The position numbers and the translations under genes are program-made. Below are positions 1 to 5,626 of a DNA stretch of 6,569 nt, one piece after another; the first letter of the stretch is position 1, and every line of letters starts with the position of its first letter. The notes under the pieces were generated by a model. That model saw only the letters and a program-made list of their open reading frames with translations, did not search any database and was not told the DNA's origin. This DNA comes from Tessaracoccus flavescens (lineage in GTDB: Bacteria; Actinomycetota; Actinomycetes; Propionibacteriales; Propionibacteriaceae), in assembly GCA_020741375.1 (NCBI GenBank), contig DYZF01000134.1:1-6569 (forward strand). The letters run 5' to 3'.

Positions 1-21
1 GCCGCTTGAGGGGTTGAGAGT

Positions 22-1740
22 GTGAGTAAGGGCAAGCGGATCGCCATTGGCGCCATCATTGGCGTCATTGTGCTGCTTGGGGGAGCGTACGTTGCCTCCT
101 ATTTCGTTGCGGGAAACCAATTGCCGGCCAAGGCCAGCGTCGACGGCGTCGACATCGGTGGCCTGTCGCCGACGCAGGCGGAGCAGAAGCTCGAGACGGA
201 GCTCGGCCCGAAGATCAACGAGCCCCTCACCGTCGAGAACGGTGACGCCAGCACCACCCTTGAACCCGCGCAGTCCGGCCTCGGCGCAGACTATGCCGCC
301 ACCGTCGCCAACGCTGGCGGAGGCTTCAGCTGGGACCCGCGCGACATCATCTTCAGCCTGACCGGCGGTGAAGCCGTCAATCTGGTCCGCACGGTGGACC
401 AGCAGCAGTTGGTCTCCGCGGTCGAGCAGAAGGCCGATGCATTCACGGTCGCGGGCACGGATGCCACGGTCAAGATCGAGAACGGCCAGGTTGTCCGCAC
501 CGCGGCTGCCGACGCGCTGGAGCTCGACGCAGCCGAAACTGCCAAGGCCATCGAAGCGGCCTTCAACGACGGCAAATCCACGGCTCAGGCCGTGGTGAAG
601 AACACCCCGCCGGCCGTGACCGACGCCATGGTCGACGAAGTCGTCAAGACCTTCGCGGAGCCGCTGCTCAGCGGCCCGATCACCCTGACGCACAACTCCG
701 ACCAGATGCAGATCGCGCCTGGCTCGCTGGCCGCCGTGGCCACCATCAAGAACGAAGGCGGCAAGTTGGTCGGCGAGATCGACGGCGCCAAGCTCTACGC
801 CGACACCGAAGAGGCCCGCCGCGGCCTCAAGCTCACCGACGCCAAGAACGCCAGCTTCAAGTTCGAGGGCGGCAAGCCCGTCGTCGTTCCCGGTACCCCC
901 GGCCAGACCATGACCGAGGCCGATTTCGTCGCCGCCGTGCAGCAGGCCGCGCTGGCCACCGGCGACGCACGCACTGTCGCCGTCAAGGTCACCAGCGAGG
1001 ATCCGAAGTACTCGACCGAGGACCTGACGAAGCTGGGCGACCTCGTCGTCATCGGCGAGTTCACCACCCGCTACCCGCACGCCGCGTACCGCAACACCAA
1101 CCTCGGCCGCGCCGCCAAGTCGGTCAACGGCACCGTCTTGATGCCGGGGGATATCTTCTCGCTCAACGACACCCTCGGCCCGCGCACCGCTGCCAACGGC
1201 TACACCGACGGCTATGTCATCACCGGCGGGCGTCTGGTGAAGGAGGCCGGCGGCGGCATCTCCCAGGCGGCCACCACGCTGTACAACGCCGGCTTCTTCG
1301 CCGGCTACAAGGACATCGAGCACAAGCCGCACAGCCTCTACTTTGACCGCTACCCGGCCGGCCGTGAGGCCACGATCTACTACGGATCGCTAGACATGCG
1401 GTTCCAGAACGACACCGAATTCCCGGCGATCATCCAGGGCACCGTGAGCCCGTCGTCGTCCGGCAACCGAGGCAGCATCACCTTCAAGATCTGGTCCAAG
1501 AAGACCTACGACAAGGTGGAATCCACCGAGCTCAAGAAGTCTGGCTTCTACACCGGCAAGGAGCGCAAGGTGTCAGCCGACAACTGCGAGCCGCAGGCTC
1601 CGATCCAGGGCTTCACCGTCAACTGGAAGCGCTTGTTCTACAAGGGCGGGAGCGTCGTGAAGTCTGAGGATTACCGCTGGAAGTACAACGCCGGCGACCG
1701 CATCGTCTGCGTGCCCCCGGGCAGCGAAACCGACGGCTGA
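22..1740 (+). CDS. VanW family protein with N-terminal membrane anchor and peptidoglycan-binding-like domains
   Basis: A 572-residue protein. Residues 1-6 are basic and followed by one hydrophobic segment (about 7-30), so it is probably a type II membrane protein with its bulk outside the membrane. Two YoaR/PG_binding_4-like regions follow (about 36-190 and 200-325; the first has the typical VDGVDIGGLS opening). The VanW domain spans about 344-475, with VLMPGDIFSLNDTLGPR and EAGGGISQAATTLYNAGF. At the position where Firmicutes VanW proteins usually carry Cys (GGGxCQ), this one has Ser414. The only two cysteines, 522 and 563, lie in the extracytoplasmic tail and could form a disulfide. The GTG start at 22 is preceded by GAGGGG at 8-13 with 8-nt spacing. 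VanW was named from vancomycin-resistance clusters, but its biochemical role is not settled; a cell-envelope role is inferred. No van resistance genes lie nearby, so resistance should not be assumed. Family call firm, function unknown. Confidence 0.92.
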   Translation: MSKGKRIAIGAIIGVIVLLGGAYVASYFVAGNQLPAKASVDGVDIGGLSPTQAEQKLETELGPKINEPLTVENGDASTTLEPAQSGLGADYAATVANAGGGFSWDPRDIIFSLTGGEAVNLVRTVDQQQLVSAVEQKADAFTVAGTDATVKIENGQVVRTAAADALELDAAETAKAIEAAFNDGKSTAQAVVKNTPPAVTDAMVDEVVKTFAEPLLSGPITLTHNSDQMQIAPGSLAAVATIKNEGGKLVGEIDGAKLYADTEEARRGLKLTDAKNASFKFEGGKPVVVPGTPGQTMTEADFVAAVQQAALATGDARTVAVKVTSEDPKYSTEDLTKLGDLVVIGEFTTRYPHAAYRNTNLGRAAKSVNGTVLMPGDIFSLNDTLGPRTAANGYTDGYVITGGRLVKEAGGGISQAATTLYNAGFFAGYKDIEHKPHSLYFDRYPAGREATIYYGSLDMRFQNDTEFPAIIQGTVSPSSSGNRGSITFKIWSKKTYDKVESTELKKSGFYTGKERKVSADNCEPQAPIQGFTVNWKRLFYKGGSVVKSEDYRWKYNAGDRIVCVPPGSETDG

Positions 1741-1761
1741 TCCACACTTCTGCCCGACGCG

Positions 1762-1788
1762 GGTCTCGCCGCGCCGGGTGACGAGACC
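1762..1788 (+). terminator. Hairpin after the VanW gene, possible terminator
   Basis: A perfect 7-bp inverted repeat, GGTCTCG (1762-1768) and CGAGACC (1782-1788), encloses a 13-nt GC-rich loop, 22 bases after the VanW stop codon. No T-run follows. High-GC actinobacterial terminators often lack one, so termination is plausible but unproven. The hairpin could instead be a regulatory element in the leader region of the ferredoxin gene. Confidence 0.4.
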
Positions 1789-1792
1789 GCGC

Positions 1793-1798
1793 TAAGCT
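1793..1798 (+). promoter_or_regulatory. Possible -10 box for the ferredoxin-dapC transcript
   Basis: TAAGCT fits the actinobacterial TAnnnT -10 pattern and would give a short leader of roughly 20-25 nt before the GTG at 1828. No convincing -35 hexamer is found 16-19 bases upstream; that region is GC-rich and overlaps the 1762-1788 hairpin. This is a weak call based on position and the -10 alone. Confidence 0.25.
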
Positions 1799-1814
1799 GT
1801 GGTTCAAGTTCCTC

Positions 1815-1820
1815 AAGGAG
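1815..1820 (+). promoter_or_regulatory. Ribosome binding site fixing the ferredoxin GTG start
   Basis: AAGGAG lies 7 nt upstream of GTG 1828. This is a strong Shine-Dalgarno match. It supports the GTG start, which yields the usual ferredoxin N-terminus MTYIIG. Confidence 0.8.
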
Positions 1821-1827
1821 TATCAAA

Positions 1828-2148
1828 GTGACTTACATCATCGGTTTGCCCTGCGTCGACGTGAAGGACCGCGCCTGCGTCGAGGAGTGCCCCGTCGACT
1901 GCATCTACGAGGGCAACCGCATGCTTTACATCCACCCGGAGGAGTGCGTCGACTGCGGCGCCTGCGAGCCGGTGTGCCCCGTCGAGGCGATCTACTACGA
2001 GGACGATGTCCCCGAGGAGCAGGCCGAGTACTACGACGTCAACGTCCAGTTCTTCGACGAGATCGGCTCGCCGGGTGGCGCCGCCAAGCTCGGCGTCATC
2101 GACAAGGACCACCCCATCGTCGCTGCCCTGCCTCCGCAGGGTGAGTGA
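1828..2148 (+). CDS. fdxA: 7Fe ferredoxin ([3Fe-4S][4Fe-4S] type)
   Basis: A 106-residue acidic cytoplasmic electron carrier. Cysteines are at 9, 17, 21, 25, 40, 43, 46 and 50, matching the 7Fe ferredoxin layout shifted by one from Azotobacter FdI numbering. By that comparison Cys9, Cys17 and Cys50 bind the [3Fe-4S] cluster, Cys21, Cys40, Cys43 and Cys46 bind the [4Fe-4S] cluster, and Cys25 is the extra cysteine. The core [16 protein letters not shown] and the C-terminus ending PPQGE closely resemble mycobacterial FdxC. Length is normal for the family. The start is fixed by AAGGAG 7 nt upstream. The stop overlaps the start of the aminotransferase gene by one base, so the two are probably co-transcribed and translationally coupled. 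The redox partners are unknown, and nothing shows that the aminotransferase uses the ferredoxin. It could equally be named fdxC. Confidence 0.96.
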   Translation: MTYIIGLPCVDVKDRACVEECPVDCIYEGNRMLYIHPEECVDCGACEPVCPVEAIYYEDDVPEEQAEYYDVNVQFFDEIGSPGGAAKLGVIDKDHPIVAALPPQGE

Positions 2149-3233
2149 TGAGCCTCGGGCTTCCTGACTTTCCTTGGGACACGCTGAGCGTCGCCAAGAG
2201 CGTCGCCTCGGCCCACCCCGACGGCATCGTGGATCTGTCGGTGGGTACGCCGGTAGACCCAACGCCGGCGTTCGCCGTCGAGGCTCTCGGCACGTTCGGC
2301 GATTCGCCTGGCTACCCGACGGTGTGGGGCCGCCCAGACACCCGCTCCGCCATCATCGGCTACCTCGAAGGGCGCTGGGGCTCCGTTCTCCTCACCGACG
2401 AGGCAGTGCTGCCTGTCATCGGCACCAAGGAACTGGTGGCGTGGATGCCGACGCTCTTGGCGATGGGCTCAGAGGACGCCGTCGTCTTCCCTGAATGCGC
2501 GTACCCCACCTACGAGGTGGGCGCCATCATGGCGAAGGCGCAGCCTGTTCCCCTCGACGATCCGGCGCAGGTGCCTGCCAACACCAAGCTCATCTGGATC
2601 AACTCGCCGGCGAATCCCAGCGGCAAGGTCCTCAGCCTCGACGACATGCGCGCCTTCGTGGCAGTGGCCCGCGAACGCGGCGCGATCCTTGCCAGCGACG
2701 AGTGCTACGGCGAGTTCGCCTGGGAGCGGGAGCCGTTCTCAGTGTTGGATCCCCGTGTCAACGACGGCGATCTCACGGGTCTGCTGGCGGTGCACTCGCT
2801 CTCCAAGCGCTCGAACGCGGCCGGCTATCGCGCCGGCTTCGTGGCCGGAGACCCGGCGATCGTGCAGGAGTTGGTGGCCACCCGCAAGCACCTCGGCATG
2901 ATGGTGCCCGGCCCCATCCAGCGCGTCATGATCTCCCTGCTCGAGGACCAATCCCACGTGGAGCAGCAGCGCGAGCGCTACCTCGCTCGGCGCGTGAAGC
3001 TGAAGGCCGCTCTCGAGGCGGCCGGGTTCCGCGTGGACCACTCGGAGGGCTCGCTGTACCTGTGGGCCACCAAGGGCGAGAACTGCCGAACCACCGTCGA
3101 TTGGTTGGCGGAGCGGGGAATCCTCGCGGCCCCCGGCGATTTCTACGGAGCAGCTGCGGCCAGCCATGTGCGGGTGGCGCTGACCGCCACGGACGAGCGG
3201 ATCGACGCCGCCGTCGCCCGGCTCAGCGCGTAG
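2148..3233 (+). CDS. dapC: Succinyldiaminopimelate transaminase (PLP-dependent, fold type I)
   Basis: A 361-residue class I/II aminotransferase of the actinobacterial DapC type. It would interconvert N-succinyl-2-amino-6-oxopimelate and N-succinyl-LL-diaminopimelate using glutamate/2-oxoglutarate, in the DAP/lysine pathway that supplies peptidoglycan. Visible PLP-site residues are INSPANPSG (151-159, with cofactor-contacting Asn), SDECYGEF (183-190, Asp184 and Tyr187), SLSKRSNAAGYRAGF (217-231) with Lys220 as the predicted Schiff-base lysine and Arg228, and HVRVALT (340-346), where Arg342 is the likely substrate-carboxylate arginine. Length fits the family. ATG 2148 is chosen because it overlaps the ferredoxin stop in TGATG and has AGGGTGA (2138-2144) just upstream; GTG 2145 would add one residue. 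Adjacency to a 7Fe ferredoxin matches the mycobacterial arrangement. The family is certain; the exact substrate is inferred from similarity and gene context. Confidence 0.9.
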   Translation: MSLGLPDFPWDTLSVAKSVASAHPDGIVDLSVGTPVDPTPAFAVEALGTFGDSPGYPTVWGRPDTRSAIIGYLEGRWGSVLLTDEAVLPVIGTKELVAWMPTLLAMGSEDAVVFPECAYPTYEVGAIMAKAQPVPLDDPAQVPANTKLIWINSPANPSGKVLSLDDMRAFVAVARERGAILASDECYGEFAWEREPFSVLDPRVNDGDLTGLLAVHSLSKRSNAAGYRAGFVAGDPAIVQELVATRKHLGMMVPGPIQRVMISLLEDQSHVEQQRERYLARRVKLKAALEAAGFRVDHSEGSLYLWATKGENCRTTVDWLAERGILAAPGDFYGAAAASHVRVALTATDERIDAAVARLSA

Positions 3234-3236
3234 CGT

Positions 3237-3258
3237 GACGGCGGGCTCAGCCCGCGTC
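3237..3258 (+). terminator. Rho-independent-like hairpin after dapC
   Basis: GCGGGC (3241-3246), loop TCA, then GCCCGC (3250-3255) form a 6-bp GC stem. GAC (3237-3239) and GTC (3256-3258) extend it to 9 bp around a single bulged G at 3240. It starts four bases after the dapC stop codon. No T-tract follows, as is common in high-GC actinobacteria. Confidence 0.6.
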
Positions 3259-3268
3259 TCGCTGCCCC

Positions 3269-3333
3269 TAGGTGTGTGAGCTGGTTATTCCAGTTATTAA
3301 TTGCCCGGCAGTGGGGCACTGGAAGGACCATCG
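3269..3333. other. AT-rich patch with two short hairpins at the ABC-gene breakpoint
   Basis: Within a very GC-rich window, 3281-3303 is conspicuously AT-rich. It holds the inverted repeat CTGG-TTATT-CCAG (3281-3293) and a direct repeat GTTATT separated by 3 nt (3284-3289 and 3293-3298). A second small inverted repeat, CAGTG-GGG-CACTG, follows at 3309-3321. The patch lies between the dapC terminator and the first codon that resembles the ABC ATPase. I do not recognise it as an IS end, att site or tRNA fragment. It may be a rearrangement junction. Confidence 0.35.
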
Positions 3334-3549
3334 TTGGCTCCCGCAGAGAATCAGAAGCTCTTCGCCGAACTGCGCCGCACGCAGCAGGATCGGATCACCG
3401 TCGTGGTCTCTCACCGGGCGTGGACGCTTCGCGGCATGGATCGGATCTACGTGTTCGACGGTGGCCGCGTGGTGGAGGAAGGCCGTTACGAGGATCTCCT
3501 CGCAGCGGGCGGCCGTTTCGAGGAGATCTTCCGCGAGCAGGCCAGCTGA
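3334..3549 (+). pseudogene. C-terminal remnant of an ABC-transporter ATPase domain
   Basis: The frame from 3334 reads as the end of an exporter-type ABC ATPase. It starts about at the D-loop (LAPAENQKLFAEL, comparable to the family's LDPEAE-type sequence) and continues with TVVVSHRAWTLR, where His (codon 3412-3414) is the H-loop residue. Then come DRIYVFDGGRVVEEGRYEDLL, typical of these domains, and RFEEIFREQAS at the end. Walker A, the LSGGQ signature, Walker B and any membrane domain are absent, so about 70 residues survive out of an expected 500-600. An in-frame TAA at 3298-3300 closes the frame upstream, and no good ribosome binding site precedes the TTG at 3301. The remaining codons are undamaged, which suggests a fairly recent deletion. 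A transporter function is not possible for this piece; expression as an ~80-residue peptide is unlikely but not excluded. Confidence 0.8.
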
Positions 3550-3552
3550 TCC

Positions 3553-3564
3553 GTCAGCGCTGAC
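3553..3564. terminator. Palindrome between convergent genes, possible bidirectional terminator
   Basis: GTCAGCGCTGAC is a perfect 12-bp palindrome in the 18-base gap between the ABC remnant (ends 3549) and the stop codon of mmdB (3568-3570). As a hairpin it gives only a 4-bp stem with a 4-base loop and has no T-tract, so its terminator activity is doubtful. Its position between converging reading frames is the main argument. Confidence 0.3.
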
Positions 3565-3567
3565 CGA

Positions 3568-4686
3568 CTACGCAGCACCCATCAGCGCCAACAGCACGCC
3601 GCCGGCCACGACCGATGCGATCTGCCCCGCTGCGTTCGCGCCCATGGCATGCATGAGGAGGAAGTTGTCGAAGCGCTCTCGCTGCGCTTCCTTCTGCACC
3701 ACGCGGGCGGCCATCGGGAAGGCCGAGATGCCGGCTGCGCCGATCAGGGGGTTGAACTTCCCGCCGCTCAGCACGTTCATCAGCTTGCCGAAGAGCACGC
3801 CCATGACCGTGTCGAGGCAGAACGCGATGAGCCCCAGCCCGAGGATGAGCAGGGTGGAGAGGTTGATGAACTTCTCACCCACCATGGTGGAACCGATCGC
3901 CAGGCCCATGAACAGGGTGACGATGTTGGTCAGCTCGTTGGAGGCGGCCCCGGTGAGGCGTTCCACCACCTTGGATTCACGCATCAAGTTGCCCAGCATC
4001 AGCATGCCGATCAGCGGCGTGGCGAACGGAACCAGAATGCCAACCACGATCGTGACGACGATGGGGAACAGGATCCTGGTGCGCTGCGAGATCTCACGGC
4101 TCGTGTAGGGCATCACGATGGAACGCTCGTTCTTCGTGGTGAGCGCCCGCATGATCGGCGGCATGATGATGGGCACCAGCGACATGTAGGAGTACGCCGC
4201 GACTGTGATCGGCGCGAGCAACTCCGGCGCCAGCTTGTTCGACACGTAGATCGACGTGGGGCCGTCGATGGCGCCGATGATGCCGATCGAGGCGGCCTGC
4301 GCGTGGGTGAACCCCAACACCAGCGCCAGGATCAGCGTGAGGAAGATACCGAACTGCCCGGCGGCGCCGAGCAGCACCATCTTCGGGTTCTCCAGCAGCG
4401 GCCCGAAGTCGGTCATCGCGCCGATGCCCACGAAGATCAGCAGCGGGAACAACTCGTTGACAACGCCCATGTTGTACAGCGTCGTCAGCATCCCGTCCTC
4501 GCCCACCAACGGTGAGAACGGCAGGTTGGCCAGAATGGCGCCAGCGCCGATGGGGAGCAGCAGGAGCGGCTCGTACTCCTTCTTGACCGCCAGCCACACC
4601 AGCAGCAGGCCGACGGCGATCATGACCGCCGACTCCCACGTCAGCGACGTGATGCCGGCGATCAGGTAGCCGAGTGCGTCGCCCAT
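3568..4686 (-). CDS. mmdB: Sodium-pumping decarboxylase beta subunit (carboxybiotin decarboxylase, Na+ translocation)
   Basis: A 372-residue hydrophobic polytopic membrane protein of the OadB/MmdB/GcdB family. It decarboxylates carboxybiotin presented by MmdC and couples this to Na+ export. Functional residues known from Klebsiella OadB have counterparts here: Asp141 in IGAIDGPTSIY (OadB Asp203), then Asn312, Gly316, Ser321 and Arg328 in NPLIGAAGISAFPMAAR (OadB Asn373, Gly377, Ser382, Arg389), with identical spacing in the last group. The ATG at 4686 is chosen because it gives the usual N-terminus and lies one base after the mmdC stop codon (TGACATG), implying translational coupling. The same frame extends upstream to 4737, but those 17 extra residues overlap mmdC and are not hydrophobic. 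Last gene of the operon. Substrate specificity is set by MmdA, not by this subunit. Confidence 0.94.
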   Translation of the reverse strand: MGDALGYLIAGITSLTWESAVMIAVGLLLVWLAVKKEYEPLLLLPIGAGAILANLPFSPLVGEDGMLTTLYNMGVVNELFPLLIFVGIGAMTDFGPLLENPKMVLLGAAGQFGIFLTLILALVLGFTHAQAASIGIIGAIDGPTSIYVSNKLAPELLAPITVAAYSYMSLVPIIMPPIMRALTTKNERSIVMPYTSREISQRTRILFPIVVTIVVGILVPFATPLIGMLMLGNLMRESKVVERLTGAASNELTNIVTLFMGLAIGSTMVGEKFINLSTLLILGLGLIAFCLDTVMGVLFGKLMNVLSGGKFNPLIGAAGISAFPMAARVVQKEAQRERFDNFLLMHAMGANAAGQIASVVAGGVLLALMGAA

Positions 4687-4687
4687 G

Positions 4688-5224
4688 TCACTCGAATCGG
4701 ACCAGGGTCTCGCCGAACCGCACCTGCGTGCCGGCACCCACGTAGATCTCGGCGACGACGCCGTCGCGTGGCGACTTCAGCTCGTTCTTCATCTTCATGG
4801 CCTCGAGCACCAGCAACGTGTCGCCCCGCTTGACGGTGTCGCCGACGGCGACGCTCACCGACAGGATCGCGCCCGGCATGGGGGCGGTCATCGTGTCGCG
4901 GCCCACGGGCTGGGTGGCGCTGGAGACCGGAGCGCTCGCCGCGTTGGCGGGGGAGGTGGGACGCTGCAGCGGAGCGGGTGCCTTGCCCGACGGCGCGGGC
5001 GTGGCGGGTGCGTCCGCCGCGGCGCCCGCAGCCACGTCGCCCACGGTGCGCTCCTCGCGCGGGACAACCGCAGGGGTCACGGCCGAGTGCGCCAAATCGC
5101 GATGGTCCTCCAGAGTCACGTCGACGAGCCGGCCGTCGATCTGCACCCGGAACAGGTTGGCGCCAACCGCCTCGACGTCGACCACCTTGGTCGTGTCGTT
5201 GATGCCGATGGTGTAGCGACGCAC
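4688..5224 (-). CDS. mmdC: Biotin carrier subunit of the decarboxylase (gamma, 1.3S-like)
   Basis: A 178-residue biotinyl carrier. Residues 1-40 resemble the short N-terminal region seen in decarboxylase and transcarboxylase carriers (MRRYTIGIND). Residues about 55-112 are a flexible Ala/Pro/Ser-rich linker. Residues about 113-178 are a biotinyl domain (APMPGAILSVSVAVGDTV) with the biotin attachment motif EAMKM; Lys144 is the predicted biotinylated lysine, 34 residues from the C-terminus as usual. It carries the carboxyl group from MmdA to MmdB. GTG 5224 is preferred to TTG 5230 because GAGGAG (5236-5231) lies 6 nt before the GTG but directly abuts the TTG. With this start the gene begins 2 nt after the mmdD stop. 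The long Ala/Pro linker is normal for mobile swinging-arm carriers. Confident call. Confidence 0.93.
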   Translation of the reverse strand: MRRYTIGINDTTKVVDVEAVGANLFRVQIDGRLVDVTLEDHRDLAHSAVTPAVVPREERTVGDVAAGAAADAPATPAPSGKAPAPLQRPTSPANAASAPVSSATQPVGRDTMTAPMPGAILSVSVAVGDTVKRGDTLLVLEAMKMKNELKSPRDGVVAEIYVGAGTQVRFGETLVRFE

Positions 5225-5226
5225 GA

Positions 5227-5619
5227 TCAACTCCTCATCGTTTGGCGTCCGCGACCGACGGTGAGCCAGCGGCTTGCGAACAGCTGGCTGCCGGGCTTGA
5301 ACGCGCGGGTTTCTGGGGCGGCGAGGCGCCGTCGGTTCTCGGCGTGGGTGATCACCGCGACCGTGATCGCGGCCACCTGATCCTCGTCCAAACCGTCGGC
5401 GATGATCCGCACCGACGGCGGACCCGGCTGATCTCCGTCGGCCAGGGCGACGGGCTCAGCAAGCACGGGCGCATCGGCCGTCGACGGCGACAGCGTGGGC
5501 CGCCGGTCCAGCCGGCCGATGCCCATCAGCACGAGCATCAACAGCAGAAGCAGGGCGAACACCGTGCCCATGCCGACGCCCATCATCATCAGGCCCCACA
5601 GCAGTGAATCAAGATTCAT
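5227..5619 (-). CDS. mmdD: OadG-family small membrane subunit of the decarboxylase (delta)
   Basis: A 130-residue protein with one N-terminal membrane segment (about 6-34, LLWGLMMMGVGMGTVFALLL) and a cytoplasmic tail. The tail has a Pro/Ala/Asp-rich linker (about 40-75), a conserved-looking helix DEDQVAAITVAVITHAENRR (79-98), and a C-terminal SRWLTVGRGRQ with Trp118 and Gly122-Arg123, matching the W-x(3)-GR ending seen in this family. In characterised systems this subunit holds the soluble carboxyltransferase and biotin carrier onto the membrane beta subunit. The ATG at 5619 is 7 nt after the mmdA stop; its Shine-Dalgarno is weak (GGTGTGA), so coupling to mmdA translation is likely. Somewhat longer than the smallest OadG proteins because of the linker. 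Sequence similarity in this family is low, so position in the operon adds much of the support. Confidence 0.85.
   Translation of the reverse strand: MNLDSLLWGLMMMGVGMGTVFALLLLLMLVLMGIGRLDRRPTLSPSTADAPVLAEPVALADGDQPGPPSVRIIADGLDEDQVAAITVAVITHAENRRRLAAPETRAFKPGSQLFASRWLTVGRGRQTMRS
5231..5236 (-). promoter_or_regulatory. Ribosome binding site deciding the mmdC start
   Basis: GAGGAG on the minus strand lies inside the last codons of mmdD. It is 6 nt from GTG 5224 and 0 nt from TTG 5230, so it supports the GTG as the real start. Confidence 0.7.
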
Positions 5620-5626
5620 GGCCGCA

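Noticed and set aside
22..1740. Vancomycin-resistance gene
   Set aside because: VanW-domain proteins are widespread and not resistance determinants by themselves. No VanA/B ligase, VanH, VanX or VanRS gene is visible here.
1813..2262. A 149-codon minus-strand open frame opposite the ferredoxin gene
   Set aside because: Low-complexity Val/Asp/Leu-rich translation mirroring the codons of the ferredoxin. It also runs into dapC and has no family resemblance.
2495..3238. A 247-codon plus-strand frame inside dapC
   Set aside because: An Arg/Gly-rich alternative-frame shadow of dapC, which has an intact PLP-binding site in its own frame.
3259..3333. tRNA fragment or phage attachment site in the AT-rich gap
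   Set aside because: No T-loop-like sequence, cloverleaf pairing or integrase gene is seen. Only short inverted and direct repeats are present.
3301..3549. A genuine small standalone ABC-related protein
   Set aside because: No good ribosome binding site precedes the TTG, a stop codon immediately precedes the frame, and the sequence starts mid-domain without any nucleotide-binding motif. A remnant explains it better.
3649..4515. A 288-codon plus-strand open frame opposite mmdB
   Set aside because: It is rich in His, Arg, Gln, Asp and Glu with no recognisable motif, as expected from the antisense frame of a GC-rich gene. MmdB on the other strand has clear family motifs.
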